DNA from: Actinomycetes bacterium
Lineage (GTDB): Bacteria > Actinomycetota > Acidimicrobiia > Acidimicrobiales > RAAP-2
DNA length: 45,304 bases
Direction: 5' to 3'
Assembly: GCA_021790675.1 (NCBI GenBank)
Contig: JAJYGN010000058.1
Location: 1-45,304 of the forward strand
Part shown: positions 17,712 to 26,345 of the stretch, piece after piece
Layout of the letters: each line of letters opens with the position of its first letter
Numbering within the stretch: the first letter of the stretch is position 1
Position numbers and translations under genes: made by a program
Notes under the pieces: model-generated
Told to the model about the DNA's origin: nothing
Seen by the model: the letters and a program-made list of their open reading frames with translations, nothing else
The model's database searches: none

Positions 17712-17978
17712 ATGTGCCGAAACATCACCATCCTGCGCGGTCTCGAGCCACCGGTGACAGACCGTGAGATCGAAGACGCTGCTCGTCAGTACGTGCGCAA
17801 AGTGGGCGGATTACAGTCGGCAACCCAGATGCAGCGCCCGGAGGTGATCGAGGCCATCTCGCGCGTCGCGGCGGCGACAAGCGATCTGCTGGCGAGCCTT
17901 CCCCCACGCCGTGTGGCCCCACCGGGCCCGCCGGGTCGGCGTCGCGAGGGCCCCTCGCAGACGGGAGAGCTTGGGTAA
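17712..17978 (+). CDS. DUF2277 family protein
   Basis: MCRNITILRGLEPPVTDREIEDAARQYVRKVGGLQ is diagnostic. Confidence 0.9.
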   Translation: MCRNITILRGLEPPVTDREIEDAARQYVRKVGGLQSATQMQRPEVIEAISRVAAATSDLLASLPPRRVAPPGPPGRRREGPSQTGELG

Positions 17979-17988
17979 TCTTCCCGCT

Positions 17989-18282
17989 GTGGAACTGTCC
18001 TTCGACGGCGAGATCTGGTACTGGAGGGGACCATCGCCCTTTCACTTCGTGAGCGTGCCACCCGAGGAGAGCGACCAGATCCATGCGGTGTCCGCTCTGG
18101 TGACCTACGGCTGGGGCGCCATCCCCGTGACGGCGCGCGTGGGTAAGACGGTCTGGACGACATCGCTCTTTCCCAGGAGCGACGGCTACGCCGTGCCAAT
18201 CAAGGCGTCGGTGCGTCAGGCCGAAGGTCTCACGCTCGGCGCGACTGTCCATCTGACCCTGACCCTCGACGTCGCACTGTGA
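17989..18282 (+). CDS. DUF1905 domain protein
   Basis: ELSFDGEIWYWRGPSPFHFVSVPPEESDQI...YGWGAIPVTARVGKTVWTTSLFPRSDGYAVPIKASVRQAEGL. Confidence 0.88.
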   Translation: MELSFDGEIWYWRGPSPFHFVSVPPEESDQIHAVSALVTYGWGAIPVTARVGKTVWTTSLFPRSDGYAVPIKASVRQAEGLTLGATVHLTLTLDVAL

Positions 18283-18300
18283 AGCGGGGCGGAAGCGCCA

Positions 18301-18813
18301 TCAGCCTTCGAGGAGCAGTTGTGCCCAGGCGTGGTAGTGGGAGCGAGGCTCTTCGCGCTGGAAGACGGTGAGTGCGGCAACGTCGAAGGGGTCTAGGTCC
18401 GCGAGTTTCGCCGTCAGATGGTGATACGGCGGGAGGGGCTCGTCGGGACGCGCGACGATCAGCGTGAGGTGGGCGACGAAGGGTCGCTCGGAGGTCGCCT
18501 CGCCGCCCGTCTGGCCGCGTCGCACCGCCTCATCCAGGGCGCGGTGGAGCGGTTCGAGCCCCTCGCCCTCGACGGCGAGGTAGAGAACCCGGTCGCCGAA
18601 GGTGTTTGCTGAACCGATGCGCACGCGTGTACGTGGGGCGCGAGCGGCCACGCCACGCACACCGGGTAGCCAGTTGAGGTCGGGTGTGAGCCCGTGGGGG
18701 CTCTTCAGGGTGACGTGGGGCACGGGCCATGGGTCACCGAGTTCGCCCATTACGTCGGCGATGCGAGAGCGCTGGTCCGCGGGCGGCTCGATCCCGATGA
18801 AGTAACGCAGCAT
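18301..18813 (-). CDS. RNA 2',3'-cyclic phosphodiesterase (2'-5' RNA ligase/LigT-like)
   Basis: MLRYFIGIEPP...PHVTLKSPHGL... and second HxTx-like motif FVAHLTLIVAR. Confidence 0.85.
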   Translation of the reverse strand: MLRYFIGIEPPADQRSRIADVMGELGDPWPVPHVTLKSPHGLTPDLNWLPGVRGVAARAPRTRVRIGSANTFGDRVLYLAVEGEGLEPLHRALDEAVRRGQTGGEATSERPFVAHLTLIVARPDEPLPPYHHLTAKLADLDPFDVAALTVFQREEPRSHYHAWAQLLLEG

Positions 18814-18878
18814 GGTGCGTTCATCGTCGCACGTCACTCGAACCGCCGCCGTGGTGCGTCGAGTGCGTGGCGTCACTT

Positions 18879-18902
18879 CAGTATACCCCTAGGGGTATAC
18901 TG
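18879..18902. promoter_or_regulatory. Perfect 24-bp palindrome, CsoR/CstR-like operator
   Basis: CAGTATACCCCTAGGGGTATACTG between divergent genes, 27 bp upstream of the rhodanese start; TATACT could serve as -10. Confidence 0.75.
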
Positions 18903-18929
18903 GCAACTCATCGTCTCGAAGGAGGAATA

Positions 18930-19256
18930 GTGATCGCAGAAGTCGACGTGAGAAGTTTCAGCGCCGCCCACGCGGACGGCGCGTTGGTGTTGGACGTGCG
19001 CGAGCCGCACGAATACGAGGCGGGCCACGTGCCCGGCGCGCGACTGGTACCGCTCTCGGTGGTTGCCGACGTCGCCCGCGAAATGCCCGTGGGACAGCCG
19101 GTCTACGTCATCTGCCAGAGCGGGAGCCGCAGCTGGCAGGCCGCACAGCACCTGGACCGCGTCGGGCACGACGTGCGATCGGTTCGAGGCGGCACCAGCG
19201 GCTGGATTGGCGCGGGCCGTCCGGTCGTGCGCGGTCAGCGCGCCAACCGGGCCTGA
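18930..19256 (+). CDS. Rhodanese-like domain protein
   Basis: GGAGGA RBS, GTG start; LVLDVREPHEYEAGHVPGARLVPL...VYVICQSGSRSWQAAQHL...RGGTSGWIGAGRPV with active-site CQSGSRS. Confidence 0.93.
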   Translation: MIAEVDVRSFSAAHADGALVLDVREPHEYEAGHVPGARLVPLSVVADVAREMPVGQPVYVICQSGSRSWQAAQHLDRVGHDVRSVRGGTSGWIGAGRPVVRGQRANRA

Positions 19257-19325
19257 TCAACCGGAGGCACTTTCCAGGAGCTGGCGCGAGCGACGACCGA
19301 CGGGTCGCCACCACTTCGAAGTCGG

Positions 19326-19631
19326 TCAGGTGACTTCGAAGTCGACGACCACGCGACCACTGACGATTCCGGTGTTCATCCATTCGACGACTTCCACGTG
19401 GCGCGGGTGGGCTTGATAGGCCAGTAGGGCGTCGTTGTCGGTGAAGTCGACGACGAGCAGGACCGGCCAGTGCGAGTCGACGAGTCCGAGGTCGAAGTGC
19501 ACGGTGATGTCAAGGAGACCGTCATCGACATCTGCCAGAGCCTCCAGCCGTGATTTAATTTCCTCGGCCTGACGGCGACGGTCAGTGACATCGATGGCGG
19601 CGAGTTGGAGGGCGACGACGTGGCGGATCAC
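19326..19631 (-). CDS. Dabb (stress-responsive A/B barrel) domain protein
   Basis: VIRHVVALQLAA...LVDSHWPVLLVVDFTDNDALLAYQAHPRHVEVVEWM. Confidence 0.8.
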   Translation of the reverse strand: MIRHVVALQLAAIDVTDRRRQAEEIKSRLEALADVDDGLLDITVHFDLGLVDSHWPVLLVVDFTDNDALLAYQAHPRHVEVVEWMNTGIVSGRVVVDFEVT

Positions 19632-19740
19632 GCGTACATCATCTCTCGGATCGCGATGTCCGACGAGCGCCCCACGTGCGCACGCTAGCGAAATCTGCTC
19701 GTGAACTCGTCGCAGGACCATCCGACGAATCGAGGCGACG

Positions 19741-20733
19741 TCAGTGGCGGGCGGCGAATTGCTCCAGCGCTCGCAGCTGGTCGTCAGTGCCAACGCTGAT
19801 GAGCACGTCACCGGCGAGCAGAGACTCGTCGGGCGTTGGATTGGTCACGAAGCTGCCGTCAGGGCGCCTGATCGCCAGAACGAGCGCGCCGGTCTCGTCG
19901 CGCAGGTGCGCGGAGCGCAGCGACCTGCCCGCGAGCGCGGAGTTGGTGGCGAGCTTCGTCTCGCCGAGGCGAAAGAGGAGGCTGCCGTCGTGCATCACCA
20001 CGTCGACGAAGTCCACCACGTGGGGCTGGGTGACGAAGGAAGCCATTCGATCTCCGCCAAGTTGTTGGGGGTTGACGACGCGGTCCGCACCCGCTCTCGT
20101 GAGCTTGAGTTCCGATGACTGACTGCGCGCTCGAGCGATGATCTGCAAGTCTGATCGCAGTGACTTGCCCGCCACCGTGAGGTAGAGGTTGTCCGCATCG
20201 GTGTCGAGCGCGGCGACCAGGGTCGCGGCTCGTTCGATGCCGGCGCGACGAAGGACGTCGTCATCGGTCACGTCGCCGAGAACGGTGGGGTAGGGCACGG
20301 CGTCCAGGCGTTCGGGGTCGCGGTCGATGACGACGACGTCGCGCCCGGCGTTGACGAGAAAGCGGGCGACTTCGCTGCCCACTCGCCCCCACCCGCACAC
20401 GATCACGTGACCATTCATCCGTTCAATTGCGCGGTCCACCCGACGCCTCCTTACACGGCTTCTCATGTGTCCATCGACCAGCAGTTCCAGTACCGCTGAA
20501 AAGGCGTAGAGAGTGGTGCCCACACCACCCAGGATCAGGATCATCGTGAAGGCTTTGTCGCCTGTGCCCAGCGCGCGCGAGGTGCTAAAGCCCACCGTGG
20601 TGATTGTCGAGATCGTCTGAAAGAGTGCGTCGAGGAGCGAGAATCCCAGCACGAGGTAGCCAACGGTCCCGAGGACCAGCACGAGTCCGAGGGCTACGAG
20701 GGCAATCCTGACGCGGTGAAACGGGTCTCCCAC
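19741..20733 (-). CDS. 2TM potassium channel with RCK (TrkA-N/TrkA-C) domains
   Basis: Pore TISTITTVGFST, VIVCGWGRVGSEVARFL Rossmann motif, TrkA-C-like C-terminus. Confidence 0.92.
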   Translation of the reverse strand: MGDPFHRVRIALVALGLVLVLGTVGYLVLGFSLLDALFQTISTITTVGFSTSRALGTGDKAFTMILILGGVGTTLYAFSAVLELLVDGHMRSRVRRRRVDRAIERMNGHVIVCGWGRVGSEVARFLVNAGRDVVVIDRDPERLDAVPYPTVLGDVTDDDVLRRAGIERAATLVAALDTDADNLYLTVAGKSLRSDLQIIARARSQSSELKLTRAGADRVVNPQQLGGDRMASFVTQPHVVDFVDVVMHDGSLLFRLGETKLATNSALAGRSLRSAHLRDETGALVLAIRRPDGSFVTNPTPDESLLAGDVLISVGTDDQLRALEQFAARH

Positions 20734-20785
20734 GACGTGATCCTAACGAGGTGCGTCGTTGCGGTCTGAGTGGCCGGACACTGCC

Positions 20786-21007
20786 TCAGGCCGCGAGCGG
20801 CTCCATGTCAGTGTCGGCGTCGGCGTCGGCGTCGGCGTCGTCAAGCGTCGCGCGAGACTCTCCTGCGAAGTCCGCCCGGATCGATACTTTTGGGCTCGTG
20901 GACCAGTGATCGTCTGGGTGGGGCTTCGCCAGCGCCACGGTGGCGATACCGAGCATCGCCGAGCCCACCGTACGAGTTGTGGCTTGCGCGAGGGAAGACA
21001 ACTTCAT
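20786..21007 (-). CDS. Small hypothetical protein with Asp-Ala repeat tail
   Basis: 73 aa; (DA)n encoded by a GTCGGC hexamer tract at 20813-20841. Confidence 0.45.
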   Translation of the reverse strand: MKLSSLAQATTRTVGSAMLGIATVALAKPHPDDHWSTSPKVSIRADFAGESRATLDDADADADADTDMEPLAA

Positions 21008-21160
21008 GGCTCCAGCCTAAATGTGCGGGGGACAAGGTCGTACGTCCGATCTCGCGGTCGCGAGGGAGCATCAGGGCCGCAACCCGCGAGTCGAACGACT
21101 CGGCGGGACGATCATAAGGTGATGTCGAGTTGACAAGCGCACCACAGACGGGGAGGAATC

Positions 21161-22558
21161 ATGTTTGGATTACGTAGACGAGGTTGGCTGTCAGTCGTCG
21201 GAGCGGGAGTGTCGGTACTCGCCTCCGCGGCGTTCACGGGCGGTGTGGGTGGTGCGAGCACGAGTTCGTCCACGATCACCTATACCGTTCACCCAATTGC
21301 GGTCCAAGCGACCTCGAGCACGTCGGTGGCTGCGTTGACGCCGGGCTACTGCGTGGCGACCTTCGGCTTGGCTTGCTACACGCCCCAGGTCATTCACACC
21401 GCGTATCAGATCCCTTGGACGATCGATGGCCAAGCGGCGGGCACAGGCCAGTCAATCGCGATCATCGATGCCTACGGCAGCCCGACAGTCCAAAGTGATC
21501 TGAACACCTTTGACACGGCCTTCGGCCTGCCGCCGACGACCGTGAATATCTATTACCCGGGCGGCTCGCCCACGGTTAACCCTCTCAAGAATGCGACCCA
21601 GGCTGGCTGGGCGGAGGAGACGAGCCTTGACGTGCAAACCGCGCACGCATTGGCGCCGGGCGCCAAAATCAATCTGATTGTCGCCGCGTCGCCGGCGGGC
21701 AACGTGCTGAACAATGCGCTGAACTACGTCGTCACTAATCACATGGGTGACGTGATGTCGATGAGTTATGGGGCACCCGAGGCCGCCATCGCCGGTGGCG
21801 GGAACAACCTGCAGGTCAGTCAGGCCGACACGATCTTCCAGCGAGCGGCGGGCCAGGGCATGAGTGTCTTCGCCTCCGCGGGCGACAACGGTGGGTCGAA
21901 CGGCTACGCCAGCGCGAACGCTCTCTTCCCCGCCTCGGATCCATTCGTCACGTCCGTGGGTGGCACCGATCTCTTCGTCAAGGCCCTGTCGAGCAAGCAC
22001 TCGACTAGCTACGCCTACTCGAGCGAGTACACCTGGAACGACTCGGACCCAACGACCTGTCCCTTCGGCTGCACCTACGGCGTCTTCGGGGCCACGGGTG
22101 GCGCCCCGAGCTCGATCTTCGCGGCGCCGACCTACCAGCAGGGCGTCACGGGTCAGTCGATGCGCACGACCTCTGACGTCTCCTTCAACGCCTCGGTCTA
22201 CACGGCGACGATGATCTACCTTGGGTTCCTCGGGGAATCGAACGATGGCTTCTACTTCTTCGGAGGCACGAGCGAGTCGGCGCCGAGCTGGGCGGCGATC
22301 ACCGCCGACCTCAACCAGGCGCGCGGGAGCGACTTGGGCCAGTTCAATCCGCGCCTTTACGCGATCGCCGGTACGTCTTCCTACGCGAAGGACTTCCACG
22401 ATGTGACGGTGGGCAACGATCAGCTGCCCTTCCCGACCGGAGCGGGTTTCGCCGCGGGACGTGGCTACGACATGCCGACGGGCCTGGGCACACCGATCGT
22501 GACCGGCCTGCTCGCCACGTTCGCTCCTGGGGCGACGTATTCGCTCACTCAGCCGTAG
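21161..22558 (+). CDS. Secreted S53 (sedolisin/kumamolisin) family peptidase
   Basis: EETSLDVQTAHALAPGAKI (E/D), ASAGDNGGSNGYAS, PASDPFVTSVGGTDL, FFGGTSESAPSWAAI (Ser). Confidence 0.93.
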   Translation: MFGLRRRGWLSVVGAGVSVLASAAFTGGVGGASTSSSTITYTVHPIAVQATSSTSVAALTPGYCVATFGLACYTPQVIHTAYQIPWTIDGQAAGTGQSIAIIDAYGSPTVQSDLNTFDTAFGLPPTTVNIYYPGGSPTVNPLKNATQAGWAEETSLDVQTAHALAPGAKINLIVAASPAGNVLNNALNYVVTNHMGDVMSMSYGAPEAAIAGGGNNLQVSQADTIFQRAAGQGMSVFASAGDNGGSNGYASANALFPASDPFVTSVGGTDLFVKALSSKHSTSYAYSSEYTWNDSDPTTCPFGCTYGVFGATGGAPSSIFAAPTYQQGVTGQSMRTTSDVSFNASVYTATMIYLGFLGESNDGFYFFGGTSESAPSWAAITADLNQARGSDLGQFNPRLYAIAGTSSYAKDFHDVTVGNDQLPFPTGAGFAAGRGYDMPTGLGTPIVTGLLATFAPGATYSLTQP

Positions 22559-22561
22559 GGT

Positions 22562-22597
22562 GGCGCCCCGCTGACGCGTTAGCGCCAGCGGGGCGCC
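22562..22597 (+). terminator. Rho-independent terminator after the S53 peptidase, overlapping the 3' end of the convergent gene
   Basis: GGCGCCCCGCTG / CAGCGGGGCGCC followed by CTCTTTTC. Confidence 0.85.
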
Positions 22598-23349
22598 CTC
22601 TTTTCGAGGAAGGCGCGAATCGATTCCTGGGAGTCGGGGATCAGGCTCGCCTGGGACATCACCTCGACGGCGACGTCGTAGGCGTCGCGTTGATTGAGGC
22701 CGATCTGTCGGTAGAAGGCGGCCTTACCGATGGCGCGTGACTCGACGCTGCCACGGGTGACCCGTGCCATGAACTCGTCGGTGGCCTGGTCGAGATCCAC
22801 GTCGGCCACCACGGTATTGACGAGTCCCCACTGCGCGGCTGTATCGGCGCTGATCGCGTCACCGGTGAGGCCCATCTCGAGGGCGCGCTTGCGCGGAATC
22901 GCGCGTGCGACGGCGACGAGGGGCGTGGTGCAGAAGAGTCCACCGCGACCACCGGGCGTGGCGAAGCTCGCTCTCGACGACGCCACGGCGAGATCTGCGC
23001 TCGCCACCAGCTGACATCCCGCCCCGGTCGCGAGGGCGTGCACCTTGGCGACGACCGGCTGAGGGATCTCCTGGATCGTCTCCATCATCTTCGTACAGCG
23101 CGAGAACAAGTGGCGCACGTTCTCGATGTCGGCATCGAGCATCTCGGAAAAGTCGTGCCCAGTGCACCAGACCGGCCCGGCGGCCGCGAGGATGACGCCT
23201 AGTGCGTCGCTCTCACTCGCGAGATTGAGAGCGGCGATTACCTCTTCGATCATGGCGAGGGTGAGCGCGTTGCGCCGCTCGGGCCGATTGAGAGTGATCG
23301 TGATTGTCGCGTCGCGACGTTCGTATCGGATGTTCGTGAAATTGTCCAC
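22579..23349 (-). CDS. Enoyl-CoA hydratase/isomerase family protein
   Basis: ITITLNRPERRNALTLAMIEEV..., GPVWCTGHDFSEM, VHALATGAGCQLVASADLAVA. Confidence 0.93.
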   Translation of the reverse strand: MDNFTNIRYERRDATITITLNRPERRNALTLAMIEEVIAALNLASESDALGVILAAAGPVWCTGHDFSEMLDADIENVRHLFSRCTKMMETIQEIPQPVVAKVHALATGAGCQLVASADLAVASSRASFATPGGRGGLFCTTPLVAVARAIPRKRALEMGLTGDAISADTAAQWGLVNTVVADVDLDQATDEFMARVTRGSVESRAIGKAAFYRQIGLNQRDAYDVAVEVMSQASLIPDSQESIRAFLEKRAPRWR

Positions 23350-23607
23350 GGTGTCGACGTCCTCCTCTCAAATGGATCGTAGGCCACGGTGCGGCCGCGT
23401 CGAAGTCGAGCCTTTGTTGCGTCCATCTGATTGGTGGCGCATCGAGAAGAGAAGGACCCGAAGGGCGCGGTCGGCGCGAGCGGGTCGGCCGGGCAGGATC
23501 CTGGCCCGCTCCACGAGGGACTTTGGGCCCACCGCGACGCGTCCGCGCCCTCGGATACGCGCTCTAGAGTGCGAAACAGCACCGACGGTGCGAAGGGGGT
23601 GGAAGCG

Positions 23608-25488
23608 ATGGGCGCCTACCGCGACGCGTGGCAACGCAGCGTTGAGAATCCGACGGCCTTTTGGGGCGAAGCGGCCGAACTGATCAGCTGGTACGAGAAG
23701 CCGAGTGTCATTCTCGATGACTCGGCCGCGCCGCGTTACAGCTGGTTCGCCGACGGCGTGATGAACACCTGCTACAACGCGATCGACCGACACGTCGAGT
23801 CCGGTCGAGCAGACCAACTGGCTCTCGTCTACGACAGCCCGGTCACCGGCGTGATCCGGCGTCTGACCTACGCCGAACTCTTGCACGACGTGTCTCATTT
23901 CGCGGGCGTCCTGCGCGGACTCGGCGTGAACAAGGGCGACCGGGTCGTCATCTACATGCCGATGATCCCCGAGGCGGTCGTCGCGATGCTCGCCTGCGCA
24001 CGCCTTGGCGCGATTCACTCGGTCGTCTTTGGGGGCTTCGCCGCCCACGAGCTCGCCCAGCGCATTGACGACGCTCAGCCCACGGTGGTCGTGACGGCCT
24101 CGTGCGGCATCGAGGTCAACCGTGTCATCTCCTACAAGCCGCTGCTTGACGCCGCATTGGAGGAGGCTACGCACCCGGTGGCGCACTGCGTCATCGTCCA
24201 GCGTCCCGAAGAGACGGCGACGTTGGTGCAAGGACGTGACGTGGCCTGGTCCGAGGCCATGTCCGCGGCGAGCGCGGTGGACTGCGTACCCGTCGCCGCG
24301 ACCGATCCGCTGTACATCCTCTACACCTCGGGATCGACCGGACGGCCCAAGGGCGTCGTGCGTGACAACGGCGGCCACGCGGTGGCGCTGCGCTGGAGTC
24401 TGCCCAATATCTATGACACTCACCCGGGCCAGGTCTTCTGGGCCGCCTCTGACGTGGGATGGGTTGTCGGGCACAGCTACATTGTCTACGCGCCTCTCCT
24501 GACGGGTGCGACGACCATCCTCTACGAGGGAAAGCCGGTCGGCACGCCCGACGCTGGGGCGTACTGGCGCGTCATCGCCGAACACGGCGTGCGCACGCTC
24601 TTCACCGCGCCCACCGGGTTCCGTGCGGTCAAGCGAGAGGACCCGACGGGCTCTTTCGTCTCGCGCTACGACCTCTCGGAGTTCAAGTATCTCTTTCTCG
24701 CGGGCGAGCGCCTCGACCCGGAGACCTTCACCTGGGCGAGTGACCTGTTGAAGGTGCCGGTCACCGATCACTGGTGGCAGACCGAGACCGGTTGGCCGAT
24801 CGCCGCGAACCTGATGGGACTGGAACCGATGCCCGCCAAGGCCGGTTCAGCGACGATGCCGGTTCCCGGCTTTGACGTGCGGATCTTCGACGAGGCCGGC
24901 GTTGAGGTTCCCGCGGGCACCGAGGGCCTGATACTGGTTAAGACGCCCCTGCCGCCCGGCTGCATGACCGGCGTGTGGGGCGATGACTCCAAGTTTGAGG
25001 AGATCTACCTCTCCCAGAACCCGGGTTACTACCTGACCGGTGACGGTGGCCACTTCGACACCGACGGCTACCTGTTCGTGATGGGACGAGTGGACGACGT
25101 CATCAACGTGGCCGGCCACCGGCTTTCGACGGGAGAGATCGAGGAGATCATCGCGGGCCACCCCGACGTCGCCGAATGCGCGGTCATCGGCGTGGCGGAC
25201 GAACTCAAGGGCCAGATTCCGAGGGCTCTCGTAGTTCTCAAGGCGGGCGTTACGCGCGATCACGCGACGATCGAGTCCGAGCTGGTCGAGCGGGTTCGCG
25301 GTCAGTTGGGGGCGGTAGCGAGCCTGCGCCAGGTCAACGTCGTGGACGCTCTGCCCAAGACGCGCTCGGGCAAGATCTTGCGCAAGTCGATGCGAGCCAT
25401 TGCCGACGGCGTCGAGATGGCGGTGCCGTCGACGATCGACAACCCGGCGACCCTCGAGAATCTCCGCCCGGTGCTGCGTCCGAACTGA
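23608..25488 (+). CDS. Propionyl/acetyl-CoA synthetase (AMP-forming, PrpE-like)
   Basis: YILYTSGSTGRPKGVVRDNGGHAVAL, ADVGWVVGHSYIVYAPL, WWQTETGWPI, LPKTRSGKILRKSMR. Confidence 0.93.
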   Translation: MGAYRDAWQRSVENPTAFWGEAAELISWYEKPSVILDDSAAPRYSWFADGVMNTCYNAIDRHVESGRADQLALVYDSPVTGVIRRLTYAELLHDVSHFAGVLRGLGVNKGDRVVIYMPMIPEAVVAMLACARLGAIHSVVFGGFAAHELAQRIDDAQPTVVVTASCGIEVNRVISYKPLLDAALEEATHPVAHCVIVQRPEETATLVQGRDVAWSEAMSAASAVDCVPVAATDPLYILYTSGSTGRPKGVVRDNGGHAVALRWSLPNIYDTHPGQVFWAASDVGWVVGHSYIVYAPLLTGATTILYEGKPVGTPDAGAYWRVIAEHGVRTLFTAPTGFRAVKREDPTGSFVSRYDLSEFKYLFLAGERLDPETFTWASDLLKVPVTDHWWQTETGWPIAANLMGLEPMPAKAGSATMPVPGFDVRIFDEAGVEVPAGTEGLILVKTPLPPGCMTGVWGDDSKFEEIYLSQNPGYYLTGDGGHFDTDGYLFVMGRVDDVINVAGHRLSTGEIEEIIAGHPDVAECAVIGVADELKGQIPRALVVLKAGVTRDHATIESELVERVRGQLGAVASLRQVNVVDALPKTRSGKILRKSMRAIADGVEMAVPSTIDNPATLENLRPVLRPN

Positions 25489-25517
25489 TCCCGGGGGGTC
25501 GCCACGGGATCACTACG

Positions 25518-26345
25518 ATGGCCCGGAGGAGGAACGTGGCGAGGCTGCTGTTTACCGCATTTAGCAATCGAGAAGACGCGGTCGCCCTCGCACGAGAGGT
25601 CGGCGAGCGCCTCGGCAACGAGGGCCTCGAGAACCAGACGTACTTCCTCGACGCCCCTGATCCTCCCGACCTGGACGAGAACGATCTGGTGATCAGCCTG
25701 GGTGGCGACGGCACGTTCCTGCGCGCCGCGCGCCTAGCCCATCGATTCGGAGCGCGCGTCCTGGCTGTCAACCTGGGACGACTTGGCTTCTTACTCAATG
25801 TCCCGCCCGAGGAGTTGGTCGATGACATCAAGCACTCGCTGCGCCACAACCACGTGGTTGAACGCCTGGCGCTCTCCATCTCGCACCCGGGAGGGCACCT
25901 GGACGACTTCGCGCTGAACGAGGTGGTCCTCGAGCGGGCCCACGCCGGCAGCATGGTCCGAGTGAAGAGTTTCGTCGGTGACGACGAATACCTCACTTAT
26001 TCTGCCGACGGAGTCATGGTCGCGACTCCCACGGGTAGTACGGGCTACAACTTCTCCGCCGGAGGGCCCGTCGTCGAAGCCACTCTGAAGGTCATGATGC
26101 TCACGCCGATCGCTCCGCACTTCACGATTGATCGCACCATCGTCGTCGATGGCGACAAAGTCGTCCGCCTGGTCGCGCAGAACAAGCCAGCCGAGATCGT
26201 CGCCGACGGGCGCTCCATCGGCACGCTGGCGCCGGGCGAATCCATCGAGGTCTCCAAGAGTCCGACGCCGGTGCGCGTCGTGGCGACACGCAGTTTCGAG
26301 CTGGGCTTTCGCCTGCGCGAGAGCCTGCGAGAGGGACATGCCTAG
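25518..26345 (+). CDS. nadK: NAD kinase
   Basis: LVISLGGDGTFLRAAR, NLGRLGFL, DGVMVATPTGSTGYNFSAGGPVV. Confidence 0.95.
   Translation: MARRRNVARLLFTAFSNREDAVALAREVGERLGNEGLENQTYFLDAPDPPDLDENDLVISLGGDGTFLRAARLAHRFGARVLAVNLGRLGFLLNVPPEELVDDIKHSLRHNHVVERLALSISHPGGHLDDFALNEVVLERAHAGSMVRVKSFVGDDEYLTYSADGVMVATPTGSTGYNFSAGGPVVEATLKVMMLTPIAPHFTIDRTIVVDGDKVVRLVAQNKPAEIVADGRSIGTLAPGESIEVSKSPTPVRVVATRSFELGFRLRESLREGHA

Noticed and set aside
21452-22399. 315-aa minus-strand ORF
   Set aside because: Antisense shadow of the S53 peptidase gene.
23368-24771. 467-aa minus-strand ORF
   Set aside because: Antisense to the acyl-CoA synthetase gene, low-complexity Arg/Asp/Val-rich; shadow ORF of a high-GC coding region.
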